Assembly (NCBI RefSeq): GCF_002243175.1
Contig: NZ_NDYF01000010.1
Span: 224,639 to 288,638 of the forward strand
Source: Finegoldia magna_J
GTDB lineage: Bacteria > Bacillota > Clostridia > Tissierellales > Peptoniphilaceae
Direction of reading: 5' to 3'
Length of the DNA: 64,000 nucleotides
The position numbers and the translations under genes are program-made. Below the pieces are notes generated by a model, which saw only the letters and a list, made by a program, of their open reading frames with translations, was not told the origin of the DNA and ran no database searches. Below, in pieces: positions 34,623 to 42,794 of the stretch (the first letter of the stretch is position 1; each line of letters begins with the position of its first letter).

Positions 34623-36577
34623 TATTCTTCTTCGCTTACCAAATTATAGTAGACATTACTTGTTATTTTAAATATTATGAAATACACTGCAATTATTATC
34701 GCTACAGATATTGCAAATGGAATTGCAAACTCAGATATATTTCTGAGTCCGAAAACTCCGCACAATTGATACAACATTTTTGATGCAACTGCAGAGTGAA
34801 TTACTGCCACAAAAAGTGGAAGGAAGAACATCCAATAAATTTGTTGTGATGATGTCTTTTTTATCATTTTGTTTGACAGTCCAACTTTTTTCATAGTTTG
34901 AATGTTTTTTCTATCTTCAATTCCTTCTGACAAATGCTTGTAATACGCAATTATAGAAGTTCCAATTAATAAAACAAAACTTATTATGAAACCAATGTAC
35001 AAGAACGCTCCAAACAAACTGTAGACTCCAGTTTTTGTTTCTTGCCTAGATACAAATTGAAGAGAATTATCTTTGGAGATAAATTCTTTTCCATCAAGTT
35101 TTTTGTCTGAATCCAAAAAGTAAGTTACATTTACTTCTAGAGGTTTGTATCCTGCATCATTTTCCATTGGCATTTTGAAATCATTGCAAAATCTTACCAA
35201 ATCCTCATCAGTTTTCACTACGACGTAGAACATATCCACTGCGATATTTCTTCCTTCAAGCTCATCAATTTTTTTGAATTTATAATCAGCACTTCCTAAA
35301 GTTATCTGATCTGATGTTATATATTTCATGTAATTTGAATTCAATAAAATTTCTCCATCGTTCAATGAATAATTTTTTGAAAACTTATTGTTAAATGAAT
35401 CCAAAGTTTGAATCATAATATAGATTGACTTATCATTATTCTTTCCAATTCTTGTGAATTTATTGCCTTCAAGGTTTGCAAACATCATTGTACTAACTTG
35501 ATAATAATCATTTTTAGGATTTGTTTTTTCTGTGACTAAATTTTTTAATCTAGTTTTTTCTTTTTCGATATTTTTAGAAAAATTCTTATCTGGTGTGATC
35601 GTTCCAGTTAATTTGTAATCTCTGTTTACAGTTGAATCGACAACTTTTTCTGCACTGTTGTAGATCGCCATTGTAGTCGACAATGATACTACAACTCCTG
35701 TACATAAAATTGCAATACTGGCTAAACCAACAGCATTTGATTTCATTCTGTAAAGCATTCCAGAAACTGTAATAAAATTTTTCGATTTATAGAAGAAATT
35801 CTTGTTTTTCTTCATCAATTTTAGTACAAAAATGGTTATTGCAACAAAGCCACAGTAAGTTCCAAACAATACAAGTAGACTCGCCACGAAAAACATCAAC
35901 AAGCTTTCCAAGCTTCCTTCGATTGTCAATGCGATGTAATAACCAATTGCTGTTAGAATTATTGCTAGAATGAAAAATACTACTTTGACTTTTGGTTCAG
36001 ATTCCGATTTTTGTCCTTTTGCAAATAAATCCCTAGTTGTAGCAGATTTTATATTCAATATATCGAAGATAAATGTTAACACGCTAATTACAAGATTAAA
36101 TGCCAGTGATAATATAACTGCTTTGGTTGAAATTCCAAACTGCATTATACTGAAATTTTCTTGCATCAATTTTCCAACTGCCAAGAACAATACTTTTCCT
36201 AATGTAATCCCAAAAACAATTGTTAGGATTGAAATAATCACAAAAAATATCGACTTTTCTTTTAGCAAAATTCTATTTATGTGTTTGTTCTCCAATCCAA
36301 AAACACGATACAATCCAAATTCTTGAAATCTTCTTTTTACCAAAAACCTATTCGCATACATAATAATCGCAAATGTAAATATCGCAATAATAATCGATCC
36401 GAAAACTATTATCGTTCCAAATTGGTCTTTTTGCATAACGTATTTATTATCTAATAGAGATATCATAATAAATAAAATCGCCACCATAATACTTGTTGAC
36501 AAGATATATGGAATATTTACGATTTTGTTTGCTTTTAAGTTTTTGAGAGCAAATTTTGTAGATAATTTAGAATTCAT
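34622..36577 (-). CDS. bceB: BceB-type ABC transporter permease (peptide antibiotic sensing/resistance)
   Basis: 651 residues with ten predicted membrane segments: one, then groups of FtsX-type segments (YRVFGLENKHINRILLKEKS is a typical loop), and a large extracellular domain of about 200 residues (about 315-515) between the seventh and eighth segments. That layout is characteristic of BceB, which senses and removes cell-wall-active peptides. The 5' end overlaps the ATPase gene. The two-component pair lies just upstream. Confidence 0.9.
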   Translation of the reverse strand: MNSKLSTKFALKNLKANKIVNIPYILSTSIMVAILFIMISLLDNKYVMQKDQFGTIIVFGSIIIAIFTFAIIMYANRFLVKRRFQEFGLYRVFGLENKHINRILLKEKSIFFVIISILTIVFGITLGKVLFLAVGKLMQENFSIMQFGISTKAVILSLAFNLVISVLTFIFDILNIKSATTRDLFAKGQKSESEPKVKVVFFILAIILTAIGYYIALTIEGSLESLLMFFVASLLVLFGTYCGFVAITIFVLKLMKKNKNFFYKSKNFITVSGMLYRMKSNAVGLASIAILCTGVVVSLSTTMAIYNSAEKVVDSTVNRDYKLTGTITPDKNFSKNIEKEKTRLKNLVTEKTNPKNDYYQVSTMMFANLEGNKFTRIGKNNDKSIYIMIQTLDSFNNKFSKNYSLNDGEILLNSNYMKYITSDQITLGSADYKFKKIDELEGRNIAVDMFYVVVKTDEDLVRFCNDFKMPMENDAGYKPLEVNVTYFLDSDKKLDGKEFISKDNSLQFVSRQETKTGVYSLFGAFLYIGFIISFVLLIGTSIIAYYKHLSEGIEDRKNIQTMKKVGLSNKMIKKTSSQQIYWMFFLPLFVAVIHSAVASKMLYQLCGVFGLRNISEFAIPFAISVAIIIAVYFIIFKITSNVYYNLVSEEE

Positions 36578-37331
36578 TATCTACACCTCTATTATTTATC
36601 ACAGATAATGACTCATTAATTCTTTGCATAAATTCATTGTTGTCGCTATTTCCCTTGTAAATTTCATGGAACACAACACCATCTTTTATGAAAATTACTC
36701 TGTTAGAAAACGAAGCTGCCTTCACAGAATGAGTTACCATCAATATAGTTTGTCCTAATTTATTGATTTTTGTGAATAAATCAAGTATCATATCTGATGA
36801 TTTTGAATCCAATGCCCCTGTAGGTTCATCTGCCAATATCAAATCCGGTTTTGTAATCAAAGCTCTTGCAATCGCAATTCTTTGTCTTTGTCCACCACTA
36901 ATCTCATAAGGATATTTGTTGACAAATGATTCAATTCCCAATAATCCTTGGATTTCAGACAATCTTTGCTCCATTTCTTTTGGCTTATAATCTGAAAGTA
37001 CCATTGGCAAAAATATATTGTCTTTATTTGAGAAAATATCCAATAAATTAAAATCTTGAAATACAAATCCAAGCTTTTCCCTTCTGAACTTTGCAACTTC
37101 CGATTCTTTTAAAGTGGATATATCTTTGCCATTTAAAACAACCTTGCCATTAGTTTGCTTATCTAATGTTGATATTACATTAAGTAAAGTTGTTTTACCT
37201 GAACCTGATTCTCCCATTATTGCTATAAATTCATTCTTTTCTACAGAAAAATTCACGTCTTTTAATGCTACTGTTTCAACATTTTTCGTTTTGTATACTT
37301 TTCTTACGTTGTTTAATTCTAAAATATTCAT
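36567..37331 (-). CDS. bceA: BceA-type ABC transporter ATPase
   Basis: 254 residues from the ATG at 37331 (GGAGGG upstream; an earlier in-frame ATG contains this site). Walker A GESGSGKTT, Q loop FQDFNLLD, signature ISGGQRQRIAIARA, Walker B LILADEPTGALDSK, switch VTHS. Partner of the following permease; preceded by a BceR-type operator at 37408-37421. Confidence 0.93.
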   Translation of the reverse strand: MNILELNNVRKVYKTKNVETVALKDVNFSVEKNEFIAIMGESGSGKTTLLNVISTLDKQTNGKVVLNGKDISTLKESEVAKFRREKLGFVFQDFNLLDIFSNKDNIFLPMVLSDYKPKEMEQRLSEIQGLLGIESFVNKYPYEISGGQRQRIAIARALITKPDLILADEPTGALDSKSSDMILDLFTKINKLGQTILMVTHSVKAASFSNRVIFIKDGVVFHEIYKGNSDNNEFMQRINESLSVINNRGVDNEF

Positions 37332-37403
37332 AACACCCTCCATAACTATATGTTAAATGAATTTAGAAAAAGTAGCATTTATCTAAACTAACAAAAATCA
37401 TTC

Positions 37404-37425
37404 AATCTTACAAATTTGTAAGATT
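37404..37425. promoter_or_regulatory. BceR-type operator upstream of bceA
   Basis: A 22-base perfect palindrome whose core is TTACA-AATT-TGTAA (37408-37421). This equals the TNACA-N4-TGTAA inverted repeat I know as the binding site of BceR-like regulators. It lies 77 bases before bceA and touches the stop codon of the upstream kinase gene, so it can also act as an RNA hairpin after that gene (no adjacent T run). Confidence 0.7.
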
Positions 37426-38329
37426 AGTTATTCACAATTATATAAAATTTACTACCTTGACCTACAACAGAGTCGACTTTCAAATTTATTTCCAGTTTAT
37501 CTGCGATCGATTTTGCCAAATACAATCCCAAACCACTCGATTTTTGTTTTAATCTTCCATTAAATCCAGAATATCCTTTATCAAAAATTCTATTGATATC
37601 TTCTTCTGGAATCCCTATTCCGTGATCTTCTATTAAAATCACGACAGCATTATCTTTTTTGAATGAATCTATGATAATCTGTGAATTTTCAGAATATTTA
37701 ATCGCGTTAGATAGGATTTGTTCCAATAAAACACTAAGCCACTTGCTATCAGTAATGCATTTTAAGCCATTTTTTCTAAAATCCAAACTTATATGTGAGT
37801 TGATGAACAAAAGTGAGTATTTTTTGACCAAAATATTCAGCAAATTATCCACATCGACAACGCTTATATCCATGTCTTTTTCGTGCAAATTTAGCTTCAA
37901 ATAATTTATAGCCATATTCGTGTAATTGTCGATTGATTTAAGTTGCATTTTCATTTCTGTATTATCTTCTGTCAAAATTTCCAAGCAGGTTATCGGAGTT
38001 TTAATCTGATGTACCCACATAGAAAAATATTCTTGGATATCTTTTTGCCATGAGATATACTGATTTCTAATATTCTCAATTTGCATTTCCAATTCTTCAA
38101 TTTTCTCATCTTTTGACAATTCCTTTTGAAAATCTAAGTATTTAATTACCAAATAAATTAAAAATACTATCAAACATATTTCAAAGCCTTGTACAAACAC
38201 TTTTATATCCACATTGTTCAAATAACAGACCATAAAATAAATAGCATTTATTGATATAAAAAATAAAATAGACTTGAGGTTTTTCTTCAAAAAGTACATT
38301 AATTTATTCATTTTGATTACTTCTGCCAT
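37424..38329 (-). CDS. bceS: BceS-like intramembrane-sensing histidine kinase
   Basis: 301 residues. Two membrane segments near the N terminus (about 15-60) with almost no extracellular loop, the mark of kinases that read their ABC transporter instead of a ligand. HisKA with MWVHQIKTP, HATPase with SNAIKYS, DHGIGIPEED and SSGLGLYL. A start at the ATG at 38311 (overlap ATGAATAA with the regulator) is an alternative; neither has a good ribosome-binding site. Confidence 0.88.
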   Translation of the reverse strand: MAEVIKMNKLMYFLKKNLKSILFFISINAIYFMVCYLNNVDIKVFVQGFEICLIVFLIYLVIKYLDFQKELSKDEKIEELEMQIENIRNQYISWQKDIQEYFSMWVHQIKTPITCLEILTEDNTEMKMQLKSIDNYTNMAINYLKLNLHEKDMDISVVDVDNLLNILVKKYSLLFINSHISLDFRKNGLKCITDSKWLSVLLEQILSNAIKYSENSQIIIDSFKKDNAVVILIEDHGIGIPEEDINRIFDKGYSGFNGRLKQKSSGLGLYLAKSIADKLEINLKVDSVVGQGSKFYIIVNN

Positions 38330-38990
38330 TTAAATAGTATCCAGAATATTTTTTCGTCAACAAGAAATCTTCTAAGCCAAGTTTGTTTAATTTTTTTCTT
38401 ATTCTATTGATATTCACAGCCAATGTATTATCATCTATGAAAAAATCATTTTGCCAACACTGATCCATCAATTTTTCTCTTGTTACTATTTCACCTTTAG
38501 CTTCGAATAACGACTTTAAAATTAGCATTTCTGTTTTTGTGAGGTTAGTTTTATTCTCATTGAATTCCAATCTGAATTCATTCAAAAAAAGCATGACATC
38601 ATTAAACTCCAAAACGCTCTTGATGATGTTATTGCCATAATATCGTTTCATAACGGCGTTGATTTTTACCATAAGTACATCAAAATTAAATGGCTTGGTA
38701 ATGTAATCATCAGCGCCCATCTGCATTCCCATTATTATATCCAAATCCTCTGATTTTGAAGATATGAAAATTATTGGAATGTCAGTTGTATTTCGTATTT
38801 TTTCGCACCAAAAATATCCGTTAAAACTAGGAAGAATAATGTCCATCAAAATTATATCTGGCTTTATGTTTTTGATATCCTCCATAATATTTATTCCAGT
38901 ATTTGTGAACACTTCGTATTCCCAATTTTCTAAATATTTTTTAAGCGAATTTAAAATTATTTTATCGTCTTCAATAATTAAAACCTTCAT
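38304..38990 (-). CDS. bceR: BceR-like response regulator
   Basis: About 228 residues starting MKVLIIEDD. Receiver with phosphoacceptor in IILMDIILP and Lys in ITKPF; OmpR-type winged helix with DDNTLAVNINRIRKKL. No ribosome-binding site precedes either ATG (38990 or 39005); instead TATAAT ends six bases before the ATG at 38990, so the mRNA may be leaderless. Expected to bind the palindrome at 37408-37421. Confidence 0.9.
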   Translation of the reverse strand: MKVLIIEDDKIILNSLKKYLENWEYEVFTNTGINIMEDIKNIKPDIILMDIILPSFNGYFWCEKIRNTTDIPIIFISSKSEDLDIIMGMQMGADDYITKPFNFDVLMVKINAVMKRYYGNNIIKSVLEFNDVMLFLNEFRLEFNENKTNLTKTEMLILKSLFEAKGEIVTREKLMDQCWQNDFFIDDNTLAVNINRIRKKLNKLGLEDFLLTKKYSGYYLNGRSNQNE

Positions 38991-39043
38991 ACTAAAATTA
39001 TACATAAACTAAAGTAAAAATGATACTTATGCTATTTTTGCAA

Positions 39044-39080
39044 TAAAAAATTAGTGAACTAATAAAAGTCCACTAATTTT
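39044..39080 (-). terminator. Terminator of uraA
   Basis: AAAATTAGTG pairs with CACTAATTTT (10 bases, 14-base loop), followed by TTTTATTG on the minus strand. Confidence 0.85.
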
Positions 39081-39085
39081 ATTTC

Positions 39086-40342
39086 CTAATCGTTCATTAT
39101 TCCCATTCTATCAAACACATAGAATAATAAGCTCAACACTACTGCAACAACTGATGCTAGTACCATTCCTGATAATGATACTCCCAAGAAGTTTATTTTC
39201 AATCCTGAAAGTCCTGTTACAAATATTACAGAAGTTAATATTAAGTTTTTGGATTGTGAGTAATCTACTTTTTGGTCTACTAATAATCTGATACCACTTG
39301 TACCAATCATTCCGTAAAGTAAGAATGTTACTCCGCCGATTACATTTCCTGGTATTGATGAAATAAGTGCTGATAATGGTCCAATAAATGCCATTAAAAT
39401 TGATATACAAGCAGCTCCTGCTATTACATACACTGAATAAACTTTTGTAATTGCCATTACACCGATGTTTTCACCGTAAGTTGTAGTTGGAACTCCTCCT
39501 ATAAATCCAGATAATGCTGTTGAAAAGTTGTCTGCAAAAATCGATCTATGAAGACCAGGTTCTTTTAATAAATCTCTTCCTATGATATTACTTGTAACTA
39601 CTTGGTGTGAAATGTGCTCACTTGTTATTACCAAAATTACAGGCAACATTGTGATTATTGATTTTAGGTCAAATATTGGAAGTTGAAATTTAGGTATTGT
39701 AAATAGTGATGCTTGCATTACCGGTGTAAAATCAACCATGTTTAATGCTACACTTACAATATATCCCGTTATAATTGCGATTAAAATTGGTATTGTAGCT
39801 AAGAATTTTTTGAACAAAACAGAACCTAAGATTGCTACTGACAATGTAACCAAGAAAACTATAACATCATTTGTAGTTCTTGTATCTGTCATAATATTTG
39901 CCCCAATCTTACCACCAGAAACTGTTGCTTGTGCAAGTTCAAACCCTATCAAACTTACAACACTTCCCATAGCAGCAGGAGGCAGAACGACGTCAATCCA
40001 ATCCGTTCCAAATTTATAAATTATGTATGCAAGAATACATCCAATAAGTCCTATCGCAACAAAAGCTCCTTGTGCATAGCGAAATCCCGATTGACCAATT
40101 ATTATGGTTGCAGGTCCCAAGAAAGCGAAACTACTTCCCAAATACGCTGGTGCTTTTCTTTTTGTAATCAAAATAAATAACAGTGTTCCTATACCGTTCA
40201 TCAATAAAACAATACTAGGATTAATCCCCAAAACTATAGGCACCAATACACTCGCTCCAAACATTGCGAAAGTATGTTGAATACTAAGAGGTATTAGCAT
40301 CTTTGGAGATACTCTTTCGTCTACTCCAATAATTCTTTTCAT
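39086..40342 (-). CDS. uraA: Uracil/xanthine permease, NCS2 family
   Basis: 418 residues, about 12-14 membrane segments. Conserved starts and motifs: IPLSIQHTFAMFGASVLVP, GSSFAFLGP, the signature GFIGGVPTTTYGENIGVMA. Proton-coupled nucleobase uptake, with uracil the likely substrate because the UraA-type QHTFAM and TTTYGENIG are kept. AAAGGAG precedes the ATG. Divergent to the PerR-like gene, sharing an inverted repeat with it. upp is elsewhere in the window. Confidence 0.92.
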   Translation of the reverse strand: MKRIIGVDERVSPKMLIPLSIQHTFAMFGASVLVPIVLGINPSIVLLMNGIGTLLFILITKRKAPAYLGSSFAFLGPATIIIGQSGFRYAQGAFVAIGLIGCILAYIIYKFGTDWIDVVLPPAAMGSVVSLIGFELAQATVSGGKIGANIMTDTRTTNDVIVFLVTLSVAILGSVLFKKFLATIPILIAIITGYIVSVALNMVDFTPVMQASLFTIPKFQLPIFDLKSIITMLPVILVITSEHISHQVVTSNIIGRDLLKEPGLHRSIFADNFSTALSGFIGGVPTTTYGENIGVMAITKVYSVYVIAGAACISILMAFIGPLSALISSIPGNVIGGVTFLLYGMIGTSGIRLLVDQKVDYSQSKNLILTSVIFVTGLSGLKINFLGVSLSGMVLASVVAVVLSLLFYVFDRMGIMND

Positions 40343-40383
40343 AAAACACTCCTTTGATTTTTTATCTTATATATTCTACATTG

Positions 40384-40436
40384 AAGTCAAATATATTTCA
40401 AGTGGTTTGACTTGTATATCTTCTAGCTGATATAAT
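40384..40436. promoter_or_regulatory. Divergent promoters for the PerR-like gene and uraA, joined by an inverted repeat
   Basis: Plus strand: TTGACT (40407-40412), 18 bases, TATAAT (40431-40436) with the TG-A extension, for the regulator at 40465. Minus strand: TTGACT (40385-40390) toward uraA with only poor -10 candidates. The two -35 boxes are the arms of AAGTCAAA...TTTGACTT (40384-40413), which could also be an operator overlapping both promoters. Confidence 0.65.
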
Positions 40437-40464
40437 AAAAAGCGTTATTTGAAAGGAAATTATT

Positions 40465-40887
40465 ATGGAAAACAACGGAAATTATTTAAGAACAAAATTA
40501 CTGGACAATGGTATTAAACCTACATATCAAAGAATTGTAATTTTAGATTATTTGGAAAATCATCATATTCATCCAACTGTAGATGATATTTACAGAAATT
40601 TAGCTCCAAAATTAAATACATTATCTAGAACAACTATCTATAATACAGTTAAAGTCTTCGCAAAAGCTGGTATTGTATCTGAACTTAACATCGATAATTC
40701 AGAGCTAAGATATGACATTACAACAGAGACTCACGGACATTTTAAATGTGATAAATGTGGCAAGATTTACAATTTTAATATGGATAATAATGTGGAAAGC
40801 TCTGATTTAAAAGGTTTCAAAATCAATTCAACAAATATTTTGATTAACGGAATATGCAAGGATTGCTTGGATAAAGAAAATGAATAG
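40465..40887 (+). CDS. PerR-like Fur family regulator
   Basis: 140 residues. Winged helix (NTLSRTTIYNTVKVFAKAGI) then a dimer domain with CDKCG and CKDC structural zinc pairs. Against Bacillus PerR the regulatory metal ligands His37, Asp85, His91 and His93 match His36, Asp84, His90 and His92, but Asp104 corresponds to Asn103. That position decides peroxide sensing in PerR, so the response may differ. Good promoter and AAAGGAA ribosome-binding site. It overlaps the AraC gene by eight bases. Confidence 0.88.
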   Translation: MENNGNYLRTKLLDNGIKPTYQRIVILDYLENHHIHPTVDDIYRNLAPKLNTLSRTTIYNTVKVFAKAGIVSELNIDNSELRYDITTETHGHFKCDKCGKIYNFNMDNNVESSDLKGFKINSTNILINGICKDCLDKENE

Positions 40888-41725
40888 TGAGTTTTACAAG
40901 ATTGAACCTAGAGATGATTTGTACATCAAGTTATTGTTTATTTCTAAAACCGAACTTAAAATGAAGGAAGAAATAAAACGAGGGATTCTCCCATTCTATC
41001 AAATGTATTATTGTCTTAAAGGAAATGGAACTTTTATTGTAAATGACAAAAAGATAGAAATTCTCCCTTTTGATGTGTTAATCGTAAATCAGGGTTCCAG
41101 AATTACAGAAATTTCTAAATCGGAAAGTTTTGAGTTCTATACACTGGCTATTTCTGAAGTATCATTTGATACAGAACAAAAAGATAAGGCAGTGCTTAGT
41201 ATCAAACACAATCACATCAACGACCGTGATATGGTAATTTTGTACTATATCAACAAAATTTTGGAAGAAGCCAAGTATAAGAGATTTAGATACCAAAGAG
41301 TGTGCTCTTGTTTGATAAGTATTTTGATTACAGAAATCCAAAGACGTGGCGATTTGAAGTTCACAATGGATGATCCATCACAGGATTCATTTACTAAACA
41401 TGTCGAAGATTATATTTATGAAAATTTTAATCAAGAAATCACATTAGATTCCATTTCAGAAAAATTCATGGTTTCCAAATCACATTTAATCCACGAATTC
41501 AAAAATGATTACGGGAAAACTCCGATGCAATTTTTGCTTAACAGAAGAATGGAGTCTGCAATGTTGTTATTGAAAACATCTAACAAGCCAATCAACGATA
41601 TAGCAAAACTCTGTGGATTTAATTCGCAATCTTATTTTGATCAGGCATTTCGTAGAGTAGTAAAAGTTACACCAAATGATTATAGAAATAAATACAAAAC
41701 GAAAATCAAAAAAATCAAAAAATAG
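40880..41725 (+). CDS. AraC family transcriptional regulator
   Basis: 281 residues. N-terminal cupin-like sensor domain (GNGTFIVNDKKIEILPFDVL) and C-terminal double helix-turn-helix (LDSISEKFMVSKSHLIHEFK and PINDIAKLCGFNSQSYFDQAFRR followed by TPNDYR). Effector unknown. Translationally coupled to the PerR-like gene. Confidence 0.9.
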   Translation: MNSEFYKIEPRDDLYIKLLFISKTELKMKEEIKRGILPFYQMYYCLKGNGTFIVNDKKIEILPFDVLIVNQGSRITEISKSESFEFYTLAISEVSFDTEQKDKAVLSIKHNHINDRDMVILYYINKILEEAKYKRFRYQRVCSCLISILITEIQRRGDLKFTMDDPSQDSFTKHVEDYIYENFNQEITLDSISEKFMVSKSHLIHEFKNDYGKTPMQFLLNRRMESAMLLLKTSNKPINDIAKLCGFNSQSYFDQAFRRVVKVTPNDYRNKYKTKIKKIKK

Positions 41726-41767
41726 ACTTTGTTTAACATTAACATGTTACAAACAAAGTCTATTTTT
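41723..41767 (+). terminator. Terminator of the PerR-like/AraC operon
   Basis: Perfect 12-base stem TAGACTTTGTTT / AAACAAAGTCTA starting at the AraC stop codon and followed by TTTTTAG. The minus-strand side follows the yaaA remnant and has AAAAA-derived Ts, so it may act both ways. Confidence 0.9.
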
Positions 41768-41769
41768 AG

Positions 41770-42049
41770 TTAAACTGACGCTTTTGTTTTCACGAAAACA
41801 AGCTTATTTATATCACTGTAACCTTCAGAATAATTATATCCATCACAAGAAAATTTCTTCAATTGTTCAATATCATCAACATTATTTCTTGCCATATAAT
41901 TTACCATTCTACTTTTTGAGTTCTTCAACGGATTTTTCTTTTATTATAGAAACTAGCTTATTTTTCTTGTTTTCATATAGACAACTAGAACTCTTGTTTT
42001 TTAATTTTCTAATTTTAAATGTTTTTGCGGGTGAAATTATAATCTTCAT
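41770..42049 (-). pseudogene. yaaA: yaaA remnant with internal deletion
   Basis: The minus strand begins with AGAGGA and an ATG reading MKIIISPAKTFKIRKLKNK, the YaaA (peroxide-stress, DUF328) start, and reaches a stop after 46 codons (EELKK-stop). Only a few bases on, in another frame, comes SRMVNYMARNN...IEQLKKFSCDGYNYSEGYSDI followed by NKLVFVK, matching the YaaA C terminus (family: SRFIIENRL...GFNSEGYFFDE...ELVF). Roughly 150 middle residues of the usual 250 are missing. So the gene was reduced by an internal deletion plus frameshift and is not functional as YaaA. It accounts for the otherwise gene-free stretch 41726-42143. Confidence 0.8.
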
Positions 42050-42092
42050 ACTGTCCTCTACATATTTTTCATTCTACTAATTATATTACCAT

Positions 42093-42138
42093 AAAAAAAG
42101 ACTGAGTAATCTAATTCCAAGATTATTTTACCCAGTCC
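42093..42138 (-). terminator. Terminator of the V-type ATPase operon
   Basis: On the minus strand GACTGGGTAAAATAATC pairs imperfectly with GATTACTCAGTC and is followed by TTTTTTTATGG, right after ntpD. Confidence 0.85.
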
Positions 42139-42143
42139 TATTT

Positions 42144-42794
42144 TTATGCTTCGTTTTCTTGCTTTGCGATAATATCTTTGACTTTCATAAGTCTTGTAAT
42201 ATTAGCACGTTCGTTTTCATCAAGCTTTGCTCTGATATATTTAATTGTTTCTTCCAAATCAGGAATTGTTCTATATTCCAAAGCGTTTACTCTTCTTCTA
42301 GTTTGCTCAATTTCATCCGCCATTAATTGTGTGGCTTTTTCGATTTGAGCTAATTCCAACATATCATCCATAACTGAATTCAATGAGTCAATTGCCAAGT
42401 CCAAATCTTGTGATGTTTGAGCATATCCATAAGGATATATTTCACTAGAATCAGCTTCACCTTCACGAGAGAATTTCATTTGTGGAATAATTACACTCAT
42501 TACGTTTTTAGTTTCAATATCTACATTTACCTTTGTTTTAGGAAATGATACTGCTTCATCTAAAAACTCTGGACTCATTATTGCACTTGCCATTAGAAAA
42601 TCACTGAATGAGTTTTGAAGTTTCGCTTCAACTTTTTCTCTTAGAGCTTTGTTTTCTTTAATCATTTCAATGAATTGTCTCATAAGTTCGTCTTGTTTGT
42701 CTTTTAATAACTTATGACCTCTGGAAGATGTTTTGAGTCTAGCTTTCAGCTCCGATAGAGCCATTCTTGTAGGATTGACGTTGAGTCTTGCCAT
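42144..42794 (-). CDS. ntpD: V-type ATP synthase subunit D
   Basis: 216 residues, long antiparallel coiled coil of the central rotor shaft: NPTRMALSELKARLKTSSRG at the start and RRVNALEYRTIPDLEETIKY near the end are the family signatures. Last gene of the operon; its start shares one base with the end of ntpB. Confidence 0.94.
   Translation of the reverse strand: MARLNVNPTRMALSELKARLKTSSRGHKLLKDKQDELMRQFIEMIKENKALREKVEAKLQNSFSDFLMASAIMSPEFLDEAVSFPKTKVNVDIETKNVMSVIIPQMKFSREGEADSSEIYPYGYAQTSQDLDLAIDSLNSVMDDMLELAQIEKATQLMADEIEQTRRRVNALEYRTIPDLEETIKYIRAKLDENERANITRLMKVKDIIAKQENEA

Noticed and set aside
36567..37331. Lipoprotein-releasing (LolD/LolE) transporter
   Set aside because: The ten-segment permease with a large domain between segments seven and eight and the adjacent two-component system with operator identify a Bce module.
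41676..42080. Plus-strand open frame of about 134 codons behind the AraC gene
   Set aside because: It overlaps the AraC gene end, the terminator hairpin and the antisense of the yaaA remnant; composition is low-complexity and it has no ribosome-binding site.
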